Below, in pieces: positions 1-5,544 of a stretch of DNA of 8,455 bases. Each line of letters starts with the position of its first letter. Position 1 is the stretch's first letter. The position numbers and the translations under genes are program-made. The stretch covers positions 1 through 8,455 of the forward strand of contig JAPPIY010000284.1 in NCBI GenBank assembly GCA_026914095.1. Reading direction: 5' to 3'. The notes beneath the pieces are model-generated. The model was given only the letters and a program-made list of their open reading frames with translations. It made no database searches and had not been told where the DNA came from. The stretch comes from Oligoflexia bacterium (GTDB taxonomy: Bacteria; Bdellovibrionota; Bdellovibrionia; Bdellovibrionales; UBA1609).

Positions 1-196
1 ATGTTATTATTAAAAATGTTTAGAAATAACCCGCTTAAGTTGTCATGAACCAAAAAATATATACTGAATTATGATACCCCCACTGAATGATGTTACAGAT
101 AAAAGATGACAAAGGAGGAATTTTTTTCCCGATCAATTGGAGACAGCCGAGAGAATGGTGAATACCGCTTGAAAAAGGTTTTTTCAACAGTCTGAC

Positions 197-225
197 TTGA
201 CTTGTTTTTTTGAATGCTCTATTCT
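197..225 (+). promoter_or_regulatory. Candidate sigma-70-type promoter for the lipoprotein gene
   Basis: TTGACT at 197-202 and TATTCT at 220-225 are separated by exactly 17 bases. They match the TTGACA/TATAAT consensus at 5 of 6 and 4 of 6 positions. A transcript would start near 232 and leave a leader of about 110 bases containing the hairpin at 272-289. This is a consensus match only, and AT-rich DNA yields such matches by chance. Confidence 0.35.
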
Positions 226-263
226 TTACTTAATTAGACTAACTCTTGTTTGGATTTTCAGTT

Positions 264-316
264 TGCAGTCCTTCTCGCGACAGCGAGAATTTCTAGAAAA
301 AACTTTAAAATTCAAA
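264..316 (-). repeat. Diverged copy of the REP-hairpin element
   Basis: Read on the minus strand, this stretch aligns without gaps to 5371-5423 at 44 of 53 positions. It carries the same hairpin core: TTCTCGC and GCGAGAA (272-289) around a 4-base loop. One stem pair has changed from C-G to T-A on both sides, so the pairing is kept. The flank at 317-325 (ctggataag) resembles a shortened form of the element's outer end. It lies in the likely 5' leader of the lipoprotein gene. Confidence 0.7.
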
Positions 317-341
317 CTGGATAAGTTTAATCGGCGGCTTT

Positions 342-806
342 ATGAAATATATAGTTTTAATTCTGTTTTTACTTGTAGCTTGTGGGAAAACATCTGAGGA
401 GTCTTGTCATCGCGACTGTAATCAAATAAAACCTGAGATTCCATCTGGCGCAAACTCACAAACAAAACAAGACACAAAAAGAGCCTTTGAGGCAGACCCT
501 CCCGCTTATCCAGGATCTATTTCATTAGAAGGAACAACAGATAAAGGGCAGCCTTGCGCGGTCACTTTTCCTAAAGAGGCTGACAGCTTGTCTCATTTTC
601 AAGTCAGTGTTCGAATCAAGCAAGCTCATAAAAACATCACTGTCCAGTCTCTTGTTAATGTAAAGGTTGTCAAAGATATGGATAAACCCAGTATTTATTA
701 TTCCAAATCAACTCCTTCTATAAGCCTTAAATTTCAGTCAGGAAATATTGTTTATTTTTCAGTGTGGGAGAAGGCTCAGAAGAAATATTCTTGTACTTTT
801 AAGTGA
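342..806 (+). CDS. Small lipoprotein of unknown function
   Basis: A 154-residue protein with a classic lipoprotein signal: Lys2, a hydrophobic run at residues 3-13, and the lipobox LVAC with Cys14 as the predicted lipidated residue. Gly at +2 (no Asp) suggests outer-membrane sorting by the E. coli Lol rule. The mature part begins with a polar linker rich in Ser, Lys, Glu and Gln (about 15-55), followed by a probable small beta-rich domain (about 56-154). Cys22, Cys26, Cys72 and Cys151 could form two disulfides. I recognise no family. The only upstream ribosome-site candidate is a weak GGCGG at 333-337. The next gene is 181 bp downstream, so it is probably its own transcription unit. The lipoprotein call is firm; the function is unknown. 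Confidence 0.8.
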   Translation: MKYIVLILFLLVACGKTSEESCHRDCNQIKPEIPSGANSQTKQDTKRAFEADPPAYPGSISLEGTTDKGQPCAVTFPKEADSLSHFQVSVRIKQAHKNITVQSLVNVKVVKDMDKPSIYYSKSTPSISLKFQSGNIVYFSVWEKAQKKYSCTFK

Positions 807-854
807 GATATTAGCTGGTCAGTTTTTTATGATGTTGTTATATGGAGTTGAGAG

Positions 855-977
855 TTTTAAAGTTTTTTCTGGTGATTTTCGCCCCTGCTTTTATAATGAG
901 GATATGATTTGTGGAAGTTCAACATTTTGTAGGAAGGCTGGATCAGTCATGCTAAATTTTCAAACAAGATTGGTTTA
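855..977 (+). repeat. Strongly decayed copy of the ~140-bp element
   Basis: The left part (855-882) matches 5377-5404 at 23 of 28 positions, including TCTGG and the following GATT..CGC. The right part (953-977) matches 5471-5495 at 18 of 25, including TTCAAA and GGT. The two blocks are nearly the same distance apart in both places (98 bp here, 94 bp there), which supports one old insertion rather than chance. The hairpin pairing is lost here. The copy fills most of the gap between the lipoprotein and epimerase genes. Confidence 0.5.
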
Positions 978-987
978 TTTCTAAAAG

Positions 988-1998
988 ATGAAGAAAACTC
1001 GTATTTTTATAACAGGTATTGCCGGTTTTTTAGGAAGCCATTTAGCAAAATGGGCTTTATCCAACAATTATGAAGTTCTGGGAGCGGATAATTTATCTCT
1101 AGGCCATAAAAAAAACATTCCCAAAGGAGTTCAATTCTATGAATATGATATTTTGGATTTGGAAAAAAACAATTTGTATCTAAAAGATGTGGATATTGTT
1201 TTTCATTCCGCCGGCTACCCTTATGACAATTTCAGCTTATACTCCCCTTTTAAAGTGGTTCAAAACACTTTTTCCACCACAGCCAGTGTTTTAAGCGCGT
1301 CTATTTCTAACCATGTAAAAAGATTTATTTATTGCTCTTCCATGTCCCGCTACGGAGATAATAAAAGCCCCTTCACCGAAGATATGAGCCCAAAGCCTCT
1401 AACTCCTTATGCTGTTGCTAAAACGGCTGGGGAAAATCTTATAAAAAGCCTAGCTCAAGCGCATGATTTTGAATATGTTATATGCATCCCTCATAACATT
1501 TTTGGCCCGCAGCAAGTGTATAATGATCCTTACAGAAATGCCGTTTCTCTAATTGCCAATCAAATGCTGAACAACAAACCGCCCTTGATTTATGGAGATG
1601 GAGCACAAAAAAGAGCTTTTACCCCTGTTCAAGATCTTATTCCTTTGTTTCCAAAGCTTTTATTTTGGGAAAAAGCAAAAAATCAAACTATCAACATTGG
1701 CCCTGATGAAGAAGTTATCAACCTAAATGATTTAATAAAAATTTTAAATGGGATTTTAAGTAAAAATTTAAAGCCTTTTTATAAGCCTTTTAGACAACAA
1801 GAAGTGAAAACAGCGATCTGTAGCGCTAAAAAATCAAGAGAGTTATTGGGCTATAAAAAAGCGATTTCTTTAAAAACCGCTTTAAAAGAGCTTGTGGGTT
1901 GGATTCAACAGCAAGGCCCTTCCTATTTTTCCTACCATCAAAAACCTGAAATTGATAAAGATTATTTCCCGGTCAACTGGAAACAAAAAATTCTCTAA
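988..1998 (+). CDS. NAD-dependent epimerase/dehydratase (extended SDR family)
   Basis: A 336-residue protein, the usual length for sugar-nucleotide epimerases and dehydratases. The N-terminal Rossmann fold has the glycine motif TGIAGFLGSH (Gly10, Gly13, Gly16) and an acidic residue after strand 2 (Asp34) that favours NAD over NADP. The catalytic set is visible: SSMSRYG with Ser117/118, and Tyr141-x-x-x-Lys145 in PYAVAK. IFGPQQVYNDPYRN and GDGAQKRAFTPVQDL are typical substrate-domain blocks of the UDP-glucose 4-epimerase-like subgroup. It probably acts in the cytoplasm on a nucleotide sugar for surface polysaccharide. Substrate and exact reaction (epimerase or dehydratase) cannot be read from the sequence. 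No strong ribosome site precedes the ATG. Sua5 begins 6 bases after its stop, so the two genes are probably co-transcribed. Confidence 0.88.
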   Translation: MKKTRIFITGIAGFLGSHLAKWALSNNYEVLGADNLSLGHKKNIPKGVQFYEYDILDLEKNNLYLKDVDIVFHSAGYPYDNFSLYSPFKVVQNTFSTTASVLSASISNHVKRFIYCSSMSRYGDNKSPFTEDMSPKPLTPYAVAKTAGENLIKSLAQAHDFEYVICIPHNIFGPQQVYNDPYRNAVSLIANQMLNNKPPLIYGDGAQKRAFTPVQDLIPLFPKLLFWEKAKNQTINIGPDEEVINLNDLIKILNGILSKNLKPFYKPFRQQEVKTAICSAKKSRELLGYKKAISLKTALKELVGWIQQQGPSYFSYHQKPEIDKDYFPVNWKQKIL

Positions 1999-2004
1999 GC
2001 CAAT

Positions 2005-2958
2005 ATGAAAGCTAAAGTCAGCTTTCAGCAGGCTCTCCAGCTTTTAAAAAAGGGAGAAGTTGTCGCCCTCCCCACAGAGACAGTCTATGGTTTGGCCGGA
2101 CGAATTGATTGTGAAAAAGCTCTAAAAAAAATTTTTCAACTAAAAAAAAGACCCTTGTTTGATCCTCTCATTGTTCATTGCCACAGTAAAAAGCAAGCTT
2201 TATCTTATTTATTCCAAAAACATTCTCTAATAGAAAAACTCTTTGATGACTTTACCCCAGGGCCTCTCACTCTTGTCGCTAAAAAAAACAATAAAATATC
2301 CTCTCTTATTACCTCAAGAAAAGCAACAGTGGCTCTCCGAATACCAAAGCACCCCCTAATAAGAAAAGTTTTAAGACAGCTCTCAGTTCCTTTGGCTATG
2401 CCGAGCGCAAACTCTTATGGAAAAGTGAGTCCTGTCTCCAGCCAGCATGTTTTGTCTTCTTTTAAAAGTAAAGTTCCTGTTTTAGAGGGCGGAATTTGCC
2501 AAAAAGGTTTAGAATCCACTATCATTAAAATCCACTTTTCAAAAAAGCAAATTTCTATTTTAAGGCCTGGAATGATCACAAAAGAGATGTTAGAAAACTT
2601 TTTAAAAAAGCAAGATACAAATTTTAAAGTGAAATATAAAACAGATCGCTTTCAGCCGGGAGGAAGCTCTTCTCATTATAAGCCAGATGTCCCTTTTTAT
2701 ATTGTAGAAAGCCAAAAGACAGAAAAAGAAATTGAGCAGTTTTTATCTAAAAAATTTCCAAAGAAAACTTTAAGAACGTTAAGCCTGTCCTCCTCCAGCC
2801 AAAGAACCGCCCGCCTTCTTTACTCTCAGTTAAGACAGCTCTCTCAAGACAAAAAAAATCTGATTTATACGCAAAAAAAATCTCATCACAGATCAGGGCT
2901 GTGGACAGCGATATGGAATCGCTTGGAAAAAGCTTCTTCTGGATATTTCAAATTTTGA
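2005..2958 (+). CDS. sua5: L-threonylcarbamoyladenylate synthase (Sua5/YwlC type)
   Basis: This enzyme makes threonylcarbamoyl-AMP from threonine, bicarbonate and ATP, the first step of the t6A37 modification of ANN-decoding tRNAs. The YrdC-like domain (about 5-200) shows PTETVYGL (23-30), KKRPLFDPLIVH (the family usually has Asn where Asp stands here), PGPLTLV, VALRIPKHP, MPSANSYGKVSPV, GLESTI and ILRPG. A linker with GGSSSHYKP follows, matching the HYxP linker that covers the active site in Sua5, and then a C-terminal domain to residue 317. Total length fits two-domain Sua5 and rules out the shorter one-domain TsaC. It starts 6 bases after the epimerase stop with no visible ribosome site, suggesting translational coupling. 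Adenine homopolymer runs are frequent in the coding strand. Confidence 0.93.
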   Translation: MKAKVSFQQALQLLKKGEVVALPTETVYGLAGRIDCEKALKKIFQLKKRPLFDPLIVHCHSKKQALSYLFQKHSLIEKLFDDFTPGPLTLVAKKNNKISSLITSRKATVALRIPKHPLIRKVLRQLSVPLAMPSANSYGKVSPVSSQHVLSSFKSKVPVLEGGICQKGLESTIIKIHFSKKQISILRPGMITKEMLENFLKKQDTNFKVKYKTDRFQPGGSSSHYKPDVPFYIVESQKTEKEIEQFLSKKFPKKTLRTLSLSSSSQRTARLLYSQLRQLSQDKKNLIYTQKKSHHRSGLWTAIWNRLEKASSGYFKF

Positions 2959-3013
2959 CGGTTGATCAAGCTCTTTTGAGTTTTACAAAGTCAGTCTTTG
3001 TATTTAGTTGGTG

Positions 3014-3079
3014 CTGAAAAAGTCTTAACCACTTGAATTTACTTAGTCGTCCTGAAAAAGTCCTAAGTTATTGAAATTA
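3014..3079 (+). repeat. Pair of 28-bp direct repeats
   Basis: Copies at 3014-3041 and 3052-3079 agree at 22 of 28 positions and share the perfect block CTGAAAAAGTC. Their offset is 38 bases. The same block occurs inverted at 3389-3399, so it looks like an element end present twice on the left and once on the right. Confidence 0.6.
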
Positions 3080-3402
3080 TTAAACAGTTCATAACCAAGC
3101 GACTAAAAAATCTATATGAAACCTATAAGATTCTGGTTTAAAAATTAGTCGTTAGGTTATGGCCCTACTAATATTTATAAATTTATGATTTTAGAAGGAT
3201 AGTATTTGCGGGAAAAGAGGTTGTGTCATTCAAAAGCTTGCAAAAAAGAGAGAAAAATTTCAGTTCTGCGTTTTGCCACAAAGCGACTTCCAGTCGCCTT
3301 GTGATCAAAGCCTGTCCTCGTGAGAACGGGGGCCGACCTCAATTTTCCCTCTTTTTTGCAAGCTTTTGAGTGAGGAAACTTTTTCTCTGACTTTTTCAGG
3401 AC
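3049..3402. mobile_element. Putative non-autonomous element with 14-bp terminal inverted repeats
   Basis: GTCCTGAAAAAGTC at 3049-3062 is repeated perfectly inverted at 3389-3402, bounding 354 bp with no gene. Inside lie a 16-bp imperfect inverted repeat (3091-3106 with 3145-3160, 14 of 16), a 21-bp perfect one (3230-3250 with 3349-3369) and a GC-rich hairpin at 3277-3303. Ends of the form CTGAAAAAGTC resemble insertion-sequence termini from memory, but I cannot name a family. I see no target-site duplication, so the exact borders are uncertain. Confidence 0.45.
3230..3369. repeat. 21-bp perfect inverted repeat enclosing a hairpin
   Basis: The 21 bases at 3230-3250 (TCAAAAGCTTGC, then an A run and GAG) are exactly reverse-complemented at 3349-3369, with a 98-base centre; the match continues imperfectly inwards. 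The centre holds a stem at 3277-3303 (CACAA + GCGACT pairing with AGTCGC + TTGTG around TCC, one mismatch). At 3311-3332 there is a REP-like stretch that matches 5425-5446 in reverse complement at 18 of 22 positions. Confidence 0.7.
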
Positions 3403-3444
3403 TGACTGCGTGGCAAGTTGCGGGGAATTAAACCCGTAAGAGAT

Positions 3445-3461
3445 AAAGCCGATCGGTATAA
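3445..3461 (+). repeat. Stray copy of the element's right end
   Basis: AAAGCCGATCGGTATAA here differs by one base from 5480-5496, the right terminal repeat of the element in the sdhC-sdhA gap. No matching left end is evident nearby, so it is a fragment or the edge of a rearranged copy. It lies only 19 bp past the stop codon of the minus-strand gene. Confidence 0.6.
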
Positions 3462-3479
3462 AACCCTAAATTTAGAGCT

Positions 3480-4097
3480 TTACCACTCTAGAGGGTAACT
3501 GACTGACCAGCCCACATACTGTGCGAGACCTATAGTGCCAGCTGTTAATTCTGTATGTATTTGATTTGAAAATTTCCAGCCTAGGGACAAATCCAACTTA
3601 CTACCATATAAAAGAGTGATAAAGGGGCCAAGGGGAACTAACTCTGTCCAACCCCAGGCATCTACCAAGCCGATTTTAAAAGAAAGAGTCACAGGCTTTG
3701 ACTGAAAAACATATCTCAAGCCGGTATCAACAGGAAAAATCAAGCGCCTTCCCGAACTCTTGGCAAATAAGACTCCTACAGAAGTAATCCATTTTAGCTG
3801 TTCCTTTTTCTGCCAAGAATCTTGATATTCTAAAGCTATTAAACCAAGAGTCTTTGATTCAGGATCTGGCTTAAATTTCTCTTGAGCTAAAAATTTAACA
3901 CTCCTTACAATAAATACAGCTCCTTTTATACTTAATAAGGAGCTGGAGTTTAAAAGACTGCTTTCTGTTTTAGTGTCTGATAAGAGTTCTTGTGTGGAGA
4001 CGGAATCCTCCAACAACTCTGGTTGAGAAACAGGAGCGGAATTATCCCCGTAACTAGAAAGGGAAGTCAATAAAGCTAGTAAAACTACAATCTTCAT
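3480..4097 (-). CDS. Exported protein, probable outer-membrane beta-barrel, unknown function
   Basis: A 205-residue protein with a Sec signal peptide (Lys2, hydrophobic residues 3-13, likely cleavage after Gly17 in SSYG). A Ser/Thr/Glu-rich low-complexity stretch follows (about 18-55). From about residue 58 to the end it alternates short polar turns with amphipathic strands (for example LKWITSVGVLFA, PVTLSFKIGLVDAWGW, IHTELTAGTIGLAQYVGWSVSY). The final residue is Trp205, an aromatic C-terminus as recognised by the BAM machinery, suggesting a small barrel of perhaps eight strands. I recognise no family. The start is well supported: AAAGGAG (complement of 4103-4109) stands 5 bases before the ATG. 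The gene is divergent from sdhC and convergent with sua5, so it is its own unit. Confidence 0.78.
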   Translation of the reverse strand: MKIVVLLALLTSLSSYGDNSAPVSQPELLEDSVSTQELLSDTKTESSLLNSSSLLSIKGAVFIVRSVKFLAQEKFKPDPESKTLGLIALEYQDSWQKKEQLKWITSVGVLFAKSSGRRLIFPVDTGLRYVFQSKPVTLSFKIGLVDAWGWTELVPLGPFITLLYGSKLDLSLGWKFSNQIHTELTAGTIGLAQYVGWSVSYPLEW

Positions 4098-4145
4098 AAA
4101 AACTCCTTTAGTTCAAAACTACCTTTATCTGAAATTAAGTCAAGT

Positions 4146-4321
4146 CGGGAATTATATACTTAATTTTCCAAAAAAGCTTCAAAAGCCTTAAATAATAAGG
4201 GTTTCAGGAATGTTATTTATGAGGCAGAAAAAAAACAAAAGTTTGAAGTGATTAGAGTAGTTTTCTTTAGAAAAAAAGCCATAAAGTTTTAAAATTTGGA
4301 AAATCAAGTATATAATTCCCG
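4146..4321. mobile_element. 176-bp MITE-like element with 27-bp inverted ends and 6-bp target duplication
   Basis: The first 27 bases (4146-4172) and last 27 (4295-4321) are inverted copies with a single mismatch; each outer end begins CGGGAATTATATACTT. The element is flanked directly by TCAAGT on both sides (4140-4145 and 4322-4327), a 6-bp direct repeat as left by transposition. The 122-bp interior is AT-rich and has no reading frame of note, so it would need a transposase supplied elsewhere. It sits between the divergent exported-protein gene and sdhC. Each end carries an outward-reading TATAAT (4156-4151 on the minus strand, 4311-4316 on the plus strand), which could serve as a -10 box. 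I see no good -35 partner for either. Confidence 0.8.
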
Positions 4322-4502
4322 TCAAGTCTGAAAAAAATGGGAATCGGAAATTGAAACCAGAACCTAAAAGCGTTGCTTAGCAGAAAAATACAAGCCTAAA
4401 CTGTACAGCTCTTCTCTCTGATGAAAAAACGGAACTTACAGTCCAATTAGGAAGCTCAAAACTAGATAAGCCGAGTTAAAGAGCTTGAAATTTTATAAAA
4501 AA

Positions 4503-4525
4503 CTCCTTATGAAAATTATAAGGAG
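4503..4525 (+). promoter_or_regulatory. Hairpin burying the sdhC ribosome binding site
   Basis: CTCCTTAT (4503-4510) and ATAAGGAG (4518-4525) pair perfectly over 8 bp around the 7-base loop GAAAATT. The right arm is the AAGGAG ribosome site that stands 10 bases before the TTG at 4536. In RNA this would hide the site until the stem melts or is opened by ribosomes or a factor. The structure is seen directly; regulation of sdhC translation is inferred. If translation instead began at ATG 4509, the stem would be in the coding region and the argument would fail. Confidence 0.55.
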
Positions 4526-4535
4526 ATATTCTATT

Positions 4536-5204
4536 TTGAAACTTTTAATTTATTTCTTGCAAAAAACAGTGGGCCAGAAAATTATCATTGGCCTGACCGG
4601 ACTGGGACTTTCGCTTTTTATCTTGATTCACATGTTGGGAAATTTGTTTATTTTATCTGGCCCTTCGGCTTATAATGAATACGCTCACAAACTGCATGAA
4701 TTTCCCGCTCTCATTCTTTTAGAAGTTGGCCTTCTTATCTTTTTTGCGGGGCATATTGCTCTCAGTCTTCTACTTCAAATCAAAAATAAAAAGGCTCGGG
4801 GAGAAACCTCTTATCACTTGCAGGCCAAAGGAGATAAAAAAATTAAGTTGGCTCATCAGTTTTTGTGGTTTCAAGGAGGGGTTTTGTTTGTGTTTTTAGT
4901 GTTTCATCTTTGGTCTTTCAAGTTCGGGCCTCACTATGAAACCCAGCTCAATGGAGAGTCAGTCAGAGATATTTACAAGCTTGTTTTTGAAAGCTTCAAA
5001 AATCCTTTCTATACTATAGGCTACAGCTTGGTTTTACTTATTTTATCCGTTCATTTGTTTCGGGGGCTTCCAGCCAGTTTTAAGAGTTTAGGTTTAAGTC
5101 ATTCTTTTTATCTATCTTTAATTGAAAAGTTTTCTATTTTTTTTGCTATTTTGATCACTCTTGGGTTTTTAGCCCCTATATGGTATATTTTTGTTTATTT
5201 ATAA
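4536..5204 (+). CDS. sdhC: Succinate dehydrogenase/fumarate reductase cytochrome b subunit
   Basis: The membrane anchor of the complex, which passes electrons between the Fe-S subunit and quinone. From TTG 4536 it has 222 residues and about five hydrophobic helices, the layout of single-subunit diheme (type B) anchors, so no sdhD is expected. Four helix histidines fit the axial ligands of two b hemes: His32 (IHMLGN), His73 (GHIAL), His124 (FHLWSF) and His173 (VHLFRG). The start VGQKIIIGLTGLGL and the end HLFRGLPASFKSLGLSH are family blocks. TTG 4536 is chosen because AAGGAG lies 10 bases upstream and the N-terminus then matches family length. In-frame alternatives are ATG 4509 and TTG 4485, neither with a good ribosome site. 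It is separated from sdhA by 340 bp containing a mobile-like element. Confidence 0.88.
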   Translation: MKLLIYFLQKTVGQKIIIGLTGLGLSLFILIHMLGNLFILSGPSAYNEYAHKLHEFPALILLEVGLLIFFAGHIALSLLLQIKNKKARGETSYHLQAKGDKKIKLAHQFLWFQGGVLFVFLVFHLWSFKFGPHYETQLNGESVRDIYKLVFESFKNPFYTIGYSLVLLILSVHLFRGLPASFKSLGLSHSFYLSLIEKFSIFFAILITLGFLAPIWYIFVYL

Positions 5205-5544
5205 CTTTGTCGGCTTTGACAAATAAATTAGGAGGGTATTAATAGGACTTCCCGTAAAGACTTTAAAGCTGAGAAAATACAAAGAGTTTCTGACAAAAAA
5301 TTAGGAGTCATAAAATATCGGGTGAAAAAACAGGATAAAAGAGAGGAAATGAAAAATTGTATCGATCGGGTTTGAATTTTGAAGTTTTGTCTGGAGATTC
5401 CCGCTTTCGCGGGAATGACTGCGCTCCCCGTTTCTACGAGGACAGGTTTTCGTGAAAATGACAGTGGGGGTAAAAATTCAAAGTCGATCGGTATAAGTAT
5501 TAACTAAATTGCAAAAAAGCTTTTTCATTGACGGCTGATTTTAG
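5205..5544. other. 340-bp gap inside the sdhCAB cluster
   Basis: No gene is visible between sdhC and sdhA. The right half is the MITE-like element at 5357-5496. The left part (5205-5356) is AT-rich with an AGGAGGG at 5230-5236 not followed by a usable frame. The last 48 bases before sdhA contain a palindrome AAAAAGCTTTTT and no ribosome site. I see no clear terminator or promoter, so whether sdhA is read from the sdhC transcript is open. Confidence 0.6.
5357..5496 (+). mobile_element. 140-bp MITE-like element with REP-type hairpin
   Basis: The ends at 5357-5380 and 5473-5496 are inverted copies matching at 20 of 24 positions, both containing CGATCG and TTTGAATTTT. No target duplication is seen. 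Inside is an 8-bp stem at 5397-5416 (ATTCCCGC / GCGGGAAT, loop TTTC) preceded by CTGGAG. This is the widespread REP-type palindrome (CTGGATTCCCGC...) that I know from many proteobacteria and that RAYT (Y1) transposases are thought to move. A second, imperfect hairpin follows at 5425-5446. Diverged copies are at 264-316 (minus) and 855-977, and a lone right end is at 3445-3461. It separates sdhC from sdhA. Confidence 0.7.

Larger units (their letters stand above)
1..341. other. Intergenic region with decayed repeat and candidate promoter
   Basis: I find no convincing gene in this stretch. A 15-codon open frame from position 1 stops at 46-48; it could be the tail of an upstream gene, but nothing in it is recognisable. 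The right part (264-316) is a diverged minus-strand copy of the repeat found at 5371-5423. TACCCCCACTG at 75-85 matches, in reverse complement, the sequence just inside the right end of that same element (5462-5472), so much of this region may be old repeat DNA. A second, AT-only hairpin (TTGAAAAA / TTTTTCAA) lies around 169-187. Confidence 0.5.
2959..3479. other. Gene-free region of nested inverted repeats
   Basis: This gap between Sua5 and the convergent minus-strand gene holds no credible reading frame but dense secondary structure. It contains a small hairpin at 2984-3002 just after Sua5 (TACAAAG / CTTTGTA, with only a short T run, so a weak terminator at best), two direct repeats, three nested inverted repeats and a stray copy of an element end; the repeats are listed separately. 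There is no transposase or transposase remnant that I can see, so the region looks like one or more non-autonomous elements, possibly inserted into each other. Confidence 0.6.

Noticed and set aside
197..397. A 66-codon open frame overlapping the lipoprotein start
   Set aside because: It runs through the repeat hairpin and into the lipoprotein in another frame, and its Cys/Phe-rich peptide looks random.
748..984. A 78-codon open frame overlapping the lipoprotein end
   Set aside because: Its first part is an out-of-frame reading of the lipoprotein gene, and the rest coincides with the decayed repeat copy; it shows no ribosome site or recognisable motif.
2984..3002. Hairpin after sua5 as its terminator
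   Set aside because: The stem is 7 bp and mostly A-T, and only three T follow it, so I would not call it a terminator.
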